Positions 42,255-50,972 of a DNA stretch of 64,000 bases are shown here, piece by piece. The first letter of the stretch is position 1. Every line of letters begins with the position of its first letter. The notes under the pieces are model-generated. The model was not told the DNA's origin. It did no database searches and worked only from the letters and a program-made list of their open reading frames with translations. Position numbers and translations under genes: made by a program. Source of the stretch: Neobacillus driksii (lineage in GTDB: Bacteria; Bacillota; Bacilli; Bacillales; Cytobacillaceae); NCBI RefSeq assembly GCF_013409995.1, contig NZ_JACCBX010000016.1, forward strand, positions 62,001 to 126,000, written 5' to 3'.

Positions 42255-43847
42255 TCATAAAAGCTTATATCCAGGTAATGTTAAAAACTCTACAAATTCA
42301 TCATTTATAATCAAGCTGTCAAATAGCTTAACTGCTTCCGTAAAACATCCAGTTTTATAGGCTTCAGCGCCAATTTCCTGCATTATTTTTTCTAATTCTT
42401 CAGCCTTAAATTGCTCATACATTTCAAACGTTACTTTTCTTCCATCCGCTAACACACCCTTTGGATGGCGAATCCACTGCCAAACTTGAGCCCTTGAGAT
42501 TTCAGCAGTTGCTGCGTCCTCCATTAAGTTGTCAATGGGTGCAGCTCCTCTTCCCGATAACCAGGAAGCAATATATTGAATCCCGACATTAATATTAGTG
42601 CGGACACCTTCTTCGGTAATCTTACCGCTAGGTGACTCAAGTAAATCACTGGCGGTTATCGTAATCTTTTGCTGTTTGGTTGTATGAATCTGGTTCGCCA
42701 CTGGCATTTCTCTATCAAATACTTCTAACGCAACCGGTACCAGACTTGGGTGCGCTACCCATGTACCATCATGACCATCCCGCACTTCTCGCTCTTTATC
42801 AGCACGAACCTTCGCAAATGCTTCCTCATTTGCCTGCGGATTATCGCGAATTGGTATTTGTGCTGCCATTCCTCCTATCGCTGGTGCCTTCCGGCGATGA
42901 CAGGTTTGAATAGTAAGCAATGAATAGGAACGCATAAACGGAACCGTCATCGTTACCTCGGATCGATCTGGCAGAATGATCGTTTCATGGTTACTCAGTT
43001 TTTTTAAGTAACTAAAAATATAATCCCATCTGCCGCAGTTCAAGCCTGCTGAGTGCTCTTTCAATTCGAATAAAATTTCATTCATTTCAAATGCCGCCAT
43101 TATCGTTTCAATTAAGACTGTGGCTTTAATGGTTCCTTGAGGAATTCCAAACCTGTTTTGTGCAAAAATAAAGACTTCATTCCACAGCCGCGCCTCTAAA
43201 TGACTTTCCAGCTTTGGCAGGTAAAAATAAGGACCTGTTTGTCTTGCCAGCAGATTTTTTACATTGTGGAAAAAGTACATTCCAAAATCAAAGAAGCTAC
43301 CTGAAATGGGCTTGCCATTAAGCAGCACATGTTTCTCCTCTAAATGAAGTCCACGCGGTCTTACAAACAGGACGGCCGTTTCCTCATTTAGCACATATCT
43401 TTTTCCATTTTGATTTTCATAGGAAATCGTCCGATTTACTGCGTCTCTTAAGTTGATTTGTCCTTCGACGATATTTCCCCAGGTGGGTGAAGTGGCATCT
43501 TCACAATCTGCCATAAAAACTTTTGCCCCCGAATTTAGAGCGTTGATGACCATCTTTCTATCGGTAGGTCCGGTAATCTCTACACGGCGATCCTGAAGGT
43601 CTTTTGGTAAAGGCGCAATCGTCCAGTCGCCATTACGAATTTTCTTTGTTTCGGGTAGGAAATCCGGAAGAGATCCATTATTGATTTCCTCTTGGCGCTT
43701 TTTCCTGTACTGTAACAGTTCAATTCGCCTTGCTCCAAATTTTTTTTCCAGCTCCTCAATAAACTTCAGCGCCTCGGGAGTTAAAATCTCATCGTATTGC
43801 GATTTGAGAGCTCCAACTACTTCAATACCTGTTGTTTGCGTCGACAT
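42255..43847 (-). CDS. aceB: Malate synthase A
   Basis: A 530-residue malate synthase (form A) that condenses glyoxylate with acetyl-CoA. RPRGLHLEEKHVL, ATVLIETIMAAFEMNEILFE, GLNCGRWDYIFSYLKK and DGTWVAHPSLVPVA are typical, and the catalytic Asp is in the late MEDAATAEISRAQVWQW region. It is the first gene of the aceBA operon. The start follows AGAGGTGAACTAGTCT. Upstream is a dyad-rich promoter region (43868-43907). Confidence 0.94.
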   Translation of the reverse strand: MSTQTTGIEVVGALKSQYDEILTPEALKFIEELEKKFGARRIELLQYRKKRQEEINNGSLPDFLPETKKIRNGDWTIAPLPKDLQDRRVEITGPTDRKMVINALNSGAKVFMADCEDATSPTWGNIVEGQINLRDAVNRTISYENQNGKRYVLNEETAVLFVRPRGLHLEEKHVLLNGKPISGSFFDFGMYFFHNVKNLLARQTGPYFYLPKLESHLEARLWNEVFIFAQNRFGIPQGTIKATVLIETIMAAFEMNEILFELKEHSAGLNCGRWDYIFSYLKKLSNHETIILPDRSEVTMTVPFMRSYSLLTIQTCHRRKAPAIGGMAAQIPIRDNPQANEEAFAKVRADKEREVRDGHDGTWVAHPSLVPVALEVFDREMPVANQIHTTKQQKITITASDLLESPSGKITEEGVRTNINVGIQYIASWLSGRGAAPIDNLMEDAATAEISRAQVWQWIRHPKGVLADGRKVTFEMYEQFKAEELEKIMQEIGAEAYKTGCFTEAVKLFDSLIINDEFVEFLTLPGYKLL

Positions 43848-43867
43848 AGACTAGTTCACCTCTTTGT

Positions 43868-43907
43868 TATAATACAGTATATTACTATGTGTTGTATTAT
43901 ATAACAC
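43868..43907. promoter_or_regulatory. Inverted repeats in the aceB promoter region
   Basis: ATAATACA (43868) and TGTATTAT (43893) form a dyad; overlapping it, GTGTT (43889) and AACAC (43903) form a second. They lie 20-60 bp before aceB and are candidate operators, probably for catabolite or glyoxylate-shunt control; the regulator is not known. Confidence 0.35.
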
Positions 43908-44039
43908 GATATTTAAAAAAGGAACTAGTTTTCAGAAAATTTTATAAAAATAGGTAAAATAATACATAATACCTATTTTTCAAAAAAAGGTTGTGTTAAA
44001 TTTGAATGTTGATTCTCCGCTCCATTATGGAAAGATTCT

Positions 44040-44258
44040 TTAACTAATCACCGTAGTGACAGGCGGCCTCTGCCTGTCACGTGGCAATTCGAGGACCCTA
44101 GGGCGACGATGGGGGCCTTGGATTATCGATACTATCCTGCCCTGATTGTTACCATAAAAGGAGGAGCCTTGCATTATCGGCACCATCCCGGTCAGGTTGT
44201 TACCGAACGTAATTTGGTGACCTTGGATATTCGGGGGTCTTCGTTCCTTCCGCTCCAA
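44040..44258 (-). CDS. Possible small repeat protein or GC-rich intergenic repeat
   Basis: A 72-codon frame starting at TTG 44258 encodes two and a half units of about 17-18 residues (FGNNLTGMVPIMQG, YGNNQGRIVSIIQG). The DNA is a 51-54-bp imperfect direct repeat (GCCTTGGATTATC at 44116, GCCTTGCATTATC near 44167, a shorter third copy near 44220) and is clearly more GC-rich than its surroundings. The period is a multiple of three, which favours coding, but the start lacks a good ribosome site and the plus strand is also open. It may be another intergenic repeat. The remaining space from 43,908 to 44,290 shows nothing else. Confidence 0.3.
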   Translation of the reverse strand: MERKERRPPNIQGHQITFGNNLTGMVPIMQGSSFYGNNQGRIVSIIQGPHRRPRVLELPRDRQRPPVTTVIS

Positions 44259-44292
44259 TCAAAAGCGCAAAATCAACACAGCCTTAAAAAAA

Positions 44293-44319
44293 GAGACTGT
44301 TGAAGTTATCAACAGCCTC
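44293..44319 (-). terminator. Terminator of the GH15-like gene
   Basis: GAGGCTGTTGA pairs with TCAACAGTCTC in the minus-strand sense (with one G-U pair), followed by T7. Confidence 0.9.
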
Positions 44320-44324
44320 TTCTT

Positions 44325-45374
44325 TCACATTAATCCTTCAAATCGCTCTTTAGCTAGGATATACATAGCGCTTCCCCATCCCAATGGGGTATTAGTGTTG
44401 TATTTTTCAGATTGAGCAAAATACAATTCGGGTAAGCTGCCATCAGGAAGCATTATATTCTCGGTTTGTGCTATATACTGTTTAGCCTTTTTGACATTTC
44501 CTAATTCTAAATGGCATAATGCAAGCCAGGGCAATCCAAATGTCCACTCTGCCTCAGTACCATAATAAAAAGATAAATCGTGATGCCTTCCTTCATGTTC
44601 AATCGTTGAATAATAGGAATCTCCCTTGTAGCGGATTACCCCCCGTTCTCGTAAAAGATGGGTTTCAATTCGGTCAACAACCACTTTCGCTTCATTGCCA
44701 GCCAAAACACGATACGGATAGATTAAACTTAATTGAGCTAAGTCAAATGGGCGCTGGTTACTTTCATGCGGGAAGATATTTGATAGAGTTTCCAAGCCAT
44801 TCGTAATCCATTCACCAGGAACAAATACAATGTCTTTTACTGCTTGAAGGCCAGCAACACATGCCCCCACTGAGCTTGAATGGACCTCTCTCCATTCCTC
44901 CCACATCCCATTATCCTCGTCCTCCCAATACCGAACACACCCTAAATAGCCAACAAGCTTTTGAACAATTTCATGATCCTTTGCATCTCGGATAATCCTT
45001 TTACCTCTCTGCTGCCCCATTCCAATCCCCCATAGTATCGCTCCAATGGCATCATGCTGTGCATGGCCCCATGGGGTATCCATTTCCCTTACTTCGGAAG
45101 CAGAATACCTCGAATGAAGGTATTCCCATTGCTCTCTTGGTCTTTGAACGGTATGAATATCCAGTTTCCATTCGTATTCTCTAAATAAGTCCAGAATCCG
45201 ATGATAGGTCAATTCATAAATTTGATTATTTTGCTTTAAATAAGGCAGTGACATATAAAAAGAATCCCGTAACCAAACATACTGATAATCCTGGGACGAA
45301 GAAGCTAAATACAAACCATGCGGCAAACGTAACTGATCTAGGATTTGATAGCTATTGCTTATTTTTTCGTTCAT
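44325..45374 (-). CDS. Glycoside hydrolase family 15-like protein
   Basis: A cytosolic protein of about 349 residues with an (alpha/alpha)6-barrel character. VWLRDSFYMSLPYLKQ, TPWGHAQHDAIGAILWGIG, EDNGMWEEWREVHSSSVGA and the late FGLPWLALCHLELGN resemble the GH15 (glucoamylase) and phosphorylase-kinase-regulator catalytic domain; the WEEW acid region is present. It is shorter than secreted glucoamylases and has no signal peptide. The start is ATG 45374, after GAGGGTGAATTT; the frame extended to 45413 lacks a site. The substrate is unknown. Confidence 0.75.
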   Translation of the reverse strand: MNEKISNSYQILDQLRLPHGLYLASSSQDYQYVWLRDSFYMSLPYLKQNNQIYELTYHRILDLFREYEWKLDIHTVQRPREQWEYLHSRYSASEVREMDTPWGHAQHDAIGAILWGIGMGQQRGKRIIRDAKDHEIVQKLVGYLGCVRYWEDEDNGMWEEWREVHSSSVGACVAGLQAVKDIVFVPGEWITNGLETLSNIFPHESNQRPFDLAQLSLIYPYRVLAGNEAKVVVDRIETHLLRERGVIRYKGDSYYSTIEHEGRHHDLSFYYGTEAEWTFGLPWLALCHLELGNVKKAKQYIAQTENIMLPDGSLPELYFAQSEKYNTNTPLGWGSAMYILAKERFEGLM

Positions 45375-45534
45375 AAATTCACCCTCGCAGCTTTTTTCTA
45401 TCTTTCTAGCCATTTGGTGAACTTTTTATACAAGAAAAATGATGTATAAACTATCAAATATTTGCCCATGCTGATGCTATAGAAATAGATTAGGAGACTA
45501 GGGAAGGAAAATTCAAAATGGGGAGTGAGCATTG

Positions 45535-45711
45535 ATGAGCGTTGATGAATTAAACAAGATTATTGCTGTAAAAAAGATGGACTTAGAGGAATGTGAGCAT
45601 GAACTTAATAATCGATATTACCCTTCGATTGTAAGAATAGCGATGATGAATTACATTATAAATCTACAAGAACAATTAGAGGAGTACGATAACGACGTGA
45701 TAAATTTGTAA
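45535..45711 (+). CDS. Small charged protein, 58 residues
   Basis: The frame begins MSVDELNKIIAVKKMDLEEC and ends EQLEEYDNDVINL: a helical, acidic protein with a central RYYPSIVRIAMMNYIINL helix. It has a ribosome site (GGGGAG, ten bases before ATG) and a terminator five bases after the stop. No family is recognised. Confidence 0.6.
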   Translation: MSVDELNKIIAVKKMDLEECEHELNNRYYPSIVRIAMMNYIINLQEQLEEYDNDVINL

Positions 45712-45715
45712 AAAA

Positions 45716-45740
45716 ATGACGTGTGGAGTTCACACGTCAT
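45716..45740. terminator. Bidirectional terminator
   Basis: ATGACGTGTG-GAGTT-CACACGTCAT with A6 upstream and TTTCTTG downstream; it ends both the 58-residue gene and the nirB operon, overlapping the sirC stop codon. Confidence 0.88.
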
Positions 45741-46356
45741 TTCTTGTGTTTTGCAATAACCGTAAAAAGTCAGCTTCACGATTCCTACTATTCAAGAACT
45801 CTCGACCAGCAATTGCGGATAATATTTTTCTTTTTCTCGATGCATCGTTCACTTCTTTCAAGACTCGCTGCCGGGCTGAAAATAAAAATTCTAGATACTC
45901 GTCAAATCCTTCATCAAATTGCTGTTCCAGCTGTTCCCTTATTTTCCTAGCCAAGGTTGGACTGGCTCCGCCTGTTGATACCGCAATGCTCAATCGTCCC
46001 CGCTGAATATGTGAGGGTACATGAAAATCCGATCCTTCCGGGTCATCAGCAATGGTGACAAGCTGTTGGTCACTCGCCGCCATTTTTATAGACTGATTTA
46101 ACTCATTGTCGTTCGTTGCGGCAAAAATTAAGAACGCATCCTCCACGTCTTCTTTTGAAAAGGATTTTTCATGCCACTCTATCCTTCCGCCGCTAGCTAA
46201 CTTTATAAGTTCATCTGTGGCATTGGGGCTAATCACAGTGATAAATGAGCCCGTACCAAGCAGTCCGGTAACTTTCCGTTCTGCCACTTTACCACCGCCT
46301 ACCACGACTACCTTTTTACCCTCGAGCTTTAACATAATCGGATAATTCGAATTCAA
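45730..46356 (-). CDS. Precorrin-2 dehydrogenase (siroheme synthesis)
   Basis: A 208-residue NAD-dependent enzyme (YlnF/SirC type) that oxidises precorrin-2 to sirohydrochlorin. A Rossmann start KVVVVGGGKVAERKV is followed by LIFAATNDNELN and VSTGGASPTLARKIRE, all typical of the CysG N-terminal or Met8p domain. No chelatase gene follows, so ferrochelation would need this protein or a SirB encoded elsewhere. It is the last gene of the nirB operon, 18 bases after cobA/hemD, supplying siroheme for NirB. Confidence 0.9.
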   Translation of the reverse strand: MNSNYPIMLKLEGKKVVVVGGGKVAERKVTGLLGTGSFITVISPNATDELIKLASGGRIEWHEKSFSKEDVEDAFLIFAATNDNELNQSIKMAASDQQLVTIADDPEGSDFHVPSHIQRGRLSIAVSTGGASPTLARKIREQLEQQFDEGFDEYLEFLFSARQRVLKEVNDASRKRKILSAIAGREFLNSRNREADFLRLLQNTRNDV

Positions 46357-46374
46357 GCATACACCCTGCCTTTC

Positions 46375-47811
46375 CTATACAATCGGACACTGGATTAAGT
46401 ATTCAACTAACGCTTCCCTGGTTGGAGAAACAGGCATTCCAGCTGTTATAAGACCAACACGTTCAACTTGCTCTTTTGTACGCTGCCCCATGCAAACCAC
46501 TTGGACATCTTTTAAAAGGTCGAAAACGTCAATTCCGCACTTCTTTAGGCCGTCGATAAATACATTCACCGATGCCCCGCTTGGGAATAACATCGTATTC
46601 ACTTCAGCTTCCTCAAGCATGCGTTGAAAAATTGGCAGGAACTGCTGGTCGAGCTCTTTTTTACTTGTGACTAAGAAATCAGCATTTTCAACCTCATACT
46701 TACGATCGTCACCGACCACCAGCAAGCTTCCTTCTTGCGGCATGTCTTCGATGAGGCTAGCGATAAATCCACGTTCTTTTAAGGCATTAATAGATTTGCT
46801 GGAGCCGCCATAGAAATCAGCCTTTATTTTTCGAATATCGATGCCCTTTTCAATAACCGCCTGAAAAAATTCTCCAATACTTTCAGGGGATGTGAACAAT
46901 ATTTTATCGTAATTTGTGACATTCCCTACCTCAACAGGTAAAATCGTCTTTTTCCATTTTGGAAATTCGATTACATCAGCACCCTGCTCCATTAATCCTT
47001 TTGCCAAACCGCTTGCACCTTCACTTGTACGGGCTAGAAGAATTTGTCGGCCGTATAAAGGCATTTTTTCAAACCAGCTTATTTTTTCACGAAGGGAAAT
47101 GACCTCTCCCACAAGGATGATTGACGGGTTGCTAAACTTAGCTTCCAAGACTTTATTTGAGATATCAGTTAAGGTTCCCTGAAGGGTTCTCTGGCGGCCA
47201 AATGTGCCCCACTGAATTAAAATAACCGGAGTGTCAGCAGGCTTTCCGTGAGCTATCAGATTTTCACTGATAAACGGCAGATTCGCTACACCCATGTAAA
47301 AAGCGATCGTATCGACACCACGGACAAGTCCTTCCCAATCAAGCATTGGTTTGCCTTCAATCGATTTATCATGTGCGGTTACAACGGCAAACGATTCAGC
47401 GTGTTCGCGATGGGTAACAGGAATTCCTGCATAAAGGGGGGCTGCAATCCCCGATGAAATGCCAGGAACTATTTCAAATGGAATTTGATAGAGAGCAAGA
47501 GCTGCGGCTTCTTCACCAACGCGGCCAAAAACACCAGGATCTCCGCCTTTTAACCGAACCACCACTTTACCTTCCAGCGCCTTTTGTACTAAAAGGTCAT
47601 TGATATTCTCTTGGCGTAATGTATGCCGATCAGGTAATTTCCCGCAGTAAATCAGCTCGCAATCAGCTGGAGCAAACTCCAATAGCTTTGGATTGGCAAG
47701 CCGGTCATATAAAATGACCTCAGCCTGCTTAATTGCCTCCAAACCTTTTACCGTAATTAATCGAACGTCCCCTGGCCCTGCTCCTACTAAAAATACTTTT
47801 CCTGATTCCAT
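46375..47811 (-). CDS. Fused uroporphyrinogen-III methyltransferase / synthase
   Basis: A 478-residue two-domain protein. Residues 1-240 are a SUMT (CobA) with FLVGAGPGDVRLITVKG, LYDRLANPKLL, VVRLKGGDPGVFGRVGEE and GIPVTHRE; they methylate uroporphyrinogen III twice to precorrin-2 with SAM. Residues about 250-478 are a divergent HemD-like domain (GRQILLARTSEGASGLAKGL, ILFTSPESIGEFFQ, VVCMGQRTKEQVERVGL). Such fusions occur in Firmicutes beside nitrite reductase genes and channel tetrapyrrole into siroheme. Confidence 0.9.
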   Translation of the reverse strand: MESGKVFLVGAGPGDVRLITVKGLEAIKQAEVILYDRLANPKLLEFAPADCELIYCGKLPDRHTLRQENINDLLVQKALEGKVVVRLKGGDPGVFGRVGEEAAALALYQIPFEIVPGISSGIAAPLYAGIPVTHREHAESFAVVTAHDKSIEGKPMLDWEGLVRGVDTIAFYMGVANLPFISENLIAHGKPADTPVILIQWGTFGRQRTLQGTLTDISNKVLEAKFSNPSIILVGEVISLREKISWFEKMPLYGRQILLARTSEGASGLAKGLMEQGADVIEFPKWKKTILPVEVGNVTNYDKILFTSPESIGEFFQAVIEKGIDIRKIKADFYGGSSKSINALKERGFIASLIEDMPQEGSLLVVGDDRKYEVENADFLVTSKKELDQQFLPIFQRMLEEAEVNTMLFPSGASVNVFIDGLKKCGIDVFDLLKDVQVVCMGQRTKEQVERVGLITAGMPVSPTREALVEYLIQCPIV

Positions 47812-47835
47812 CCTGCAGCCATCCTTCCTGTCTCT

Positions 47836-48156
47836 TTATATAATAATATAAACGTTATCCGCTTCGACTTCCACTTGATAGGTTTTAACTTGCCCTTCGT
47901 CTGGTGCCTGTACCTTTCCGTCTACCAAGGAAATCTTCCAATCATACACTGGACAGAAAACATATTCACCGCTTACTAACCCTTCCGTCAAGACTCCGCC
48001 TTTTGGATGCGGACTGCGATTTTCAATACCGTACACCTTACCATTTGTTACTTTAAATAAGGCGACTTCCTCATCATTCATTTTTACGGAATATCCAGAC
48101 CTAACTTGAAGGTCAGAATAATTAGCAACTAGAGTACGAGTTTTTGTTTCAATCAT
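47836..48156 (-). CDS. nirD: Nitrite reductase [NAD(P)H] small subunit
   Basis: A 106-residue NirD/NasE with a Rieske-type fold. The Rieske ligand pairs are lost: the sites read RSPHPKGG and FCPVYDWKI instead of CxH and CxxH, as expected for NirD. It assists the large subunit in the six-electron reduction of nitrite to ammonium. It sits six bases after nirB and 24 before cobA/hemD in one operon. Confidence 0.9.
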   Translation of the reverse strand: MIETKTRTLVANYSDLQVRSGYSVKMNDEEVALFKVTNGKVYGIENRSPHPKGGVLTEGLVSGEYVFCPVYDWKISLVDGKVQAPDEGQVKTYQVEVEADNVYIII

Positions 48157-48162
48157 TTATTA

Positions 48163-50577
48163 TCACTCTCCAGCCTTAACAGTGTGTTTTGTGTAGTATT
48201 TATCTTTAATTTCTTCACTCTCAATTGCCTCGTTCCAAGGCTCAATGTATTTCTTTAACGTTTGATCCATACGCTCATTTAATTCTTTTCTAGTTTCTGC
48301 GTTTGCTAGGACTTCTTTTACATGCTCTAAACCAACACGCTCTACCCACTTGGAAGTACGCTCTAAGTAATTTGCTGTTTCACGATAGTATTGTAGGTAC
48401 GCTCCGGTCATTTCCATTACATCCGCTTCTGTTTTCACTGTAGCTAAAAGGTCACCTGCACGGAGGTCTACCCCCCCATTACCTGCCACATAAATTTCCC
48501 AGCCTCCATCAATTCCAACGAAGCCAATGTCCTTAATTCCTGCTTCTGAGCAGTTTCTTGGGCAGGCTGACACACCCATTTTTACTTTATGAGGAGTATC
48601 AAGACGTTCAAACTTCTTCTCTAGTTCAATTCCCAGTGACATAGAATCCTGTGTTCCGTAGCGGCAGAACTGTGCTCCTACACAGGTTTTGACAGTGCGA
48701 AGTGTTTTTCCATATGCATAACCGGATGGCAAGTCGAGCTCTTCCCACATACTTGGCAGATCTTCTTTTTTGACTCCGAACAAGCCAATCCGCTGTCCGC
48801 CAGTTAGTTTTACAAGTGGAACCTCATACTTTTCTGCCACTTCGGCAATCTTTTTCAAGTCGGCAGCAGTTGTTACACCGCCATACATTCTAGGTACAAC
48901 CGAGTATGTTCCATCCTTTTGGATATTCGCATGCATTTTTTCATTTACAAGACGGGAGTCACGGTCATCCTTATATTCATCCATGTGAATCATACCTAGG
49001 TAGTAGTTAATTGCAGGACGGCATTTCGTACAGCCTTCCTCGTTATTCCACTCTAGAACGTTCATCACTTCTTTAACACTCGTTAAGCCCTTTTCTTTAA
49101 TTTCAGCCACCAACTCTTCACGGCTGATGGTTGTACATCCGCAAATGCTCGTTTTCTGCGCAGCGGATGCGTCAAATTGGTCACCTAGTGTATAAGCTAG
49201 AATGTCATTTACCATTGGCTTACAGCGCCCGCAAGAACGTCCGGCATTCGTGCAGTGACTTACTTGATCAAGAGTTGTCAGACCTTGTGTCTTAATTGCT
49301 TCAACAATGGCTCCTTTTGTCACGCCATTACAGCCGCACACCAATTCATCATTCAGCATGGAAGCAATATCACCGCCACCGCCATCAGCTGAACATTGCG
49401 ATTCAAAAATGGAGATTCCTGTGATATCTTCTTTTTTTGAAAGCATTCGGAACAATCTGGTGCTATCTTTGGTATCACCATAAAGGACAATTCCCACAAT
49501 CCTGTTATCACGGACCAAAACCCGCTTATAGATCCCTTCGTATTCGTTATAGACCATAATTGATTTTGTTGTACCATCTTCAAAGATCTCACCAGCTGAG
49601 TAAAGGTCTACTCCAGCTACTTTAAGTTGCGTTCCAGTTACGGAGCCTTCATATGGTGCAGCTTCTTTTCCACAAATTCTTTCAGCAAGGATTTTCCCTT
49701 GTTCGTATAAAGGTGCTACTAGGCCGTAAACAATCTCTCTGTGCTCGGCACACTCACCTACTGCATACACATTTGGTGCACTTGTTTCCATAAAATCATT
49801 AACAACAATTCCTCGATTTACATAAATTCCGCTTTCTTTCGCAACCATGGTGTTTGACTTGATCCCAATGGCCATTACAACAAGGTCCGCTCTTGCAAAA
49901 GATCCATCTTTAAAGCGAAGACCCGCGACACGCTCATCACCTATAATTTCAACTGTCTCTTTTTCCATTAAAAATCTCATGCCTTGAGATTCAAGCTCTG
50001 TTTTTAGGAGACTAGAAGCAATTGGATCTAACTGGCGCTCCATTAGACTTGGCATTAAGTGTACAACATCAACCTTCATCCCAAGGTTCAGTAATCCTCG
50101 CGCTGCTTCAAGTCCAAGAAGCCCGCCTCCAATTACTATTGCCTTTTTATAGTTTTCTGCTGACTTGATCATCATTTCACAATCTTTTATATCACGAAAA
50201 CCGGTAACACCGATCTTGTCGGCACCTGGAATCGGCAGAATGAACGAGTTCGAACCTGTAGCAATAATTAAGTCATCATACTCTACTTCACGTCCCTGGT
50301 CGGAAATGACCTTCTTTGCTGCTATATCAATCTTCGTTACTGCTTCTCCTGTGAATAATTGAATATTATTTTCTTTATACCAGTCTAGTGGATTAATAAT
50401 GATTTCTTCGAAGCTTGTATCACCTTGAAGAATATTCGATAACTTTATGCGGTTATAGTTCGGATGTGGTTCTTGTCCAAAGATAGTTATTTCAAATTGA
50501 TTTGGTGAGAGTTTAAGAATTTCCTCAATTGTTCTAACCCCCGCCATCCCGTTTCCAATCATAACAAGTTTTTTCAT
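48163..50577 (-). CDS. nirB: Nitrite reductase [NAD(P)H] large subunit
   Basis: An 804-residue cytosolic siroheme enzyme that reduces nitrite to ammonium. An FAD/NAD reductase part starts VMIGNGMAGVRTIEEIL. Two BFD-like [2Fe-2S] cysteine clusters follow (CGCNGVTKG ... CTNAGRSCGRCKP, and CGCTTISREE ... CTKCRPAIN). The ferredoxin-sulfite/nitrite reductase part carries the siroheme-Fe4S4 ligands CVGAQFCRYG and CPRNCSEAG. It is the first gene of nirB-nirD-cobA/hemD-sirC. Two FNR-type boxes upstream suggest a respiratory or fermentative, oxygen-limited role, without excluding assimilation. Confidence 0.95.
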   Translation of the reverse strand: MKKLVMIGNGMAGVRTIEEILKLSPNQFEITIFGQEPHPNYNRIKLSNILQGDTSFEEIIINPLDWYKENNIQLFTGEAVTKIDIAAKKVISDQGREVEYDDLIIATGSNSFILPIPGADKIGVTGFRDIKDCEMMIKSAENYKKAIVIGGGLLGLEAARGLLNLGMKVDVVHLMPSLMERQLDPIASSLLKTELESQGMRFLMEKETVEIIGDERVAGLRFKDGSFARADLVVMAIGIKSNTMVAKESGIYVNRGIVVNDFMETSAPNVYAVGECAEHREIVYGLVAPLYEQGKILAERICGKEAAPYEGSVTGTQLKVAGVDLYSAGEIFEDGTTKSIMVYNEYEGIYKRVLVRDNRIVGIVLYGDTKDSTRLFRMLSKKEDITGISIFESQCSADGGGGDIASMLNDELVCGCNGVTKGAIVEAIKTQGLTTLDQVSHCTNAGRSCGRCKPMVNDILAYTLGDQFDASAAQKTSICGCTTISREELVAEIKEKGLTSVKEVMNVLEWNNEEGCTKCRPAINYYLGMIHMDEYKDDRDSRLVNEKMHANIQKDGTYSVVPRMYGGVTTAADLKKIAEVAEKYEVPLVKLTGGQRIGLFGVKKEDLPSMWEELDLPSGYAYGKTLRTVKTCVGAQFCRYGTQDSMSLGIELEKKFERLDTPHKVKMGVSACPRNCSEAGIKDIGFVGIDGGWEIYVAGNGGVDLRAGDLLATVKTEADVMEMTGAYLQYYRETANYLERTSKWVERVGLEHVKEVLANAETRKELNERMDQTLKKYIEPWNEAIESEEIKDKYYTKHTVKAGE

Positions 50578-50668
50578 GTTTGATCGCTCCCTTGTATTTG
50601 ATAATCCATGAATTTACGTTATTTAAGTTTTGCTCTATAGATACATTGTAAATGCTGAGGTCTTGAAA

Positions 50669-50690
50669 AATTGTGAGGTACGTCACAATT
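50669..50690 (-). promoter_or_regulatory. FNR box at about -41 of nirB
   Basis: TGTGA-GGTACG-TCACA at 50672-50687 is an exact match to the Bacillus FNR consensus TGTGA-N6-TCACA, with flanking AAT/ATT extending the dyad to 22 bp. A -10 element TACAAT lies at 50645-50650 on the minus strand, placing the box centre near -41, the class II activator position. Confidence 0.8.
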
Positions 50691-50700
50691 GGTAGGTGCT

Positions 50701-50716
50701 TGTGAATAATTTCACA
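50701..50716 (-). promoter_or_regulatory. Second FNR box
   Basis: TGTGA-ATAATT-TCACA is another exact consensus match, its centre 29 bp upstream of the first box. Tandem boxes suggest stronger anaerobic activation or binding of a second CRP-family protein. Confidence 0.7.
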
Positions 50717-50756
50717 TTATTGTCATAAAGATGGGGATGATTTATTAGGAGAACTT

Positions 50757-50860
50757 ATTTTTGTACACTTTTTGGGGGGTTTTGGACATTTTTTCAGGAG
50801 TTTTGTACATTTCTATAATGGTTTTGTACATTTTTCAAGGTGTTTTGTACATTTAGCCAT
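50757..50860. repeat. 21-bp tandem repeat upstream of nirB
   Basis: GTTTTG(T/G)ACATTT recurs at 50780, 50800, 50821 and 50842 (20-21 bp steps), with a weaker first unit from 50757. The linkers are variable. It contains repeated TGTACA half-palindromes. A long plus-strand frame crossing it is not a gene. Confidence 0.75.
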
Positions 50861-50972
50861 TTTTCCCCATAAACTCACCAAACAAAAACCCCTTCTCTAC
50901 AAAGAAGAGGTAAAAAATGTAATATTAATACATCATGTTGAAAGATGTTTATATCGACTATATCAGCAAGGG

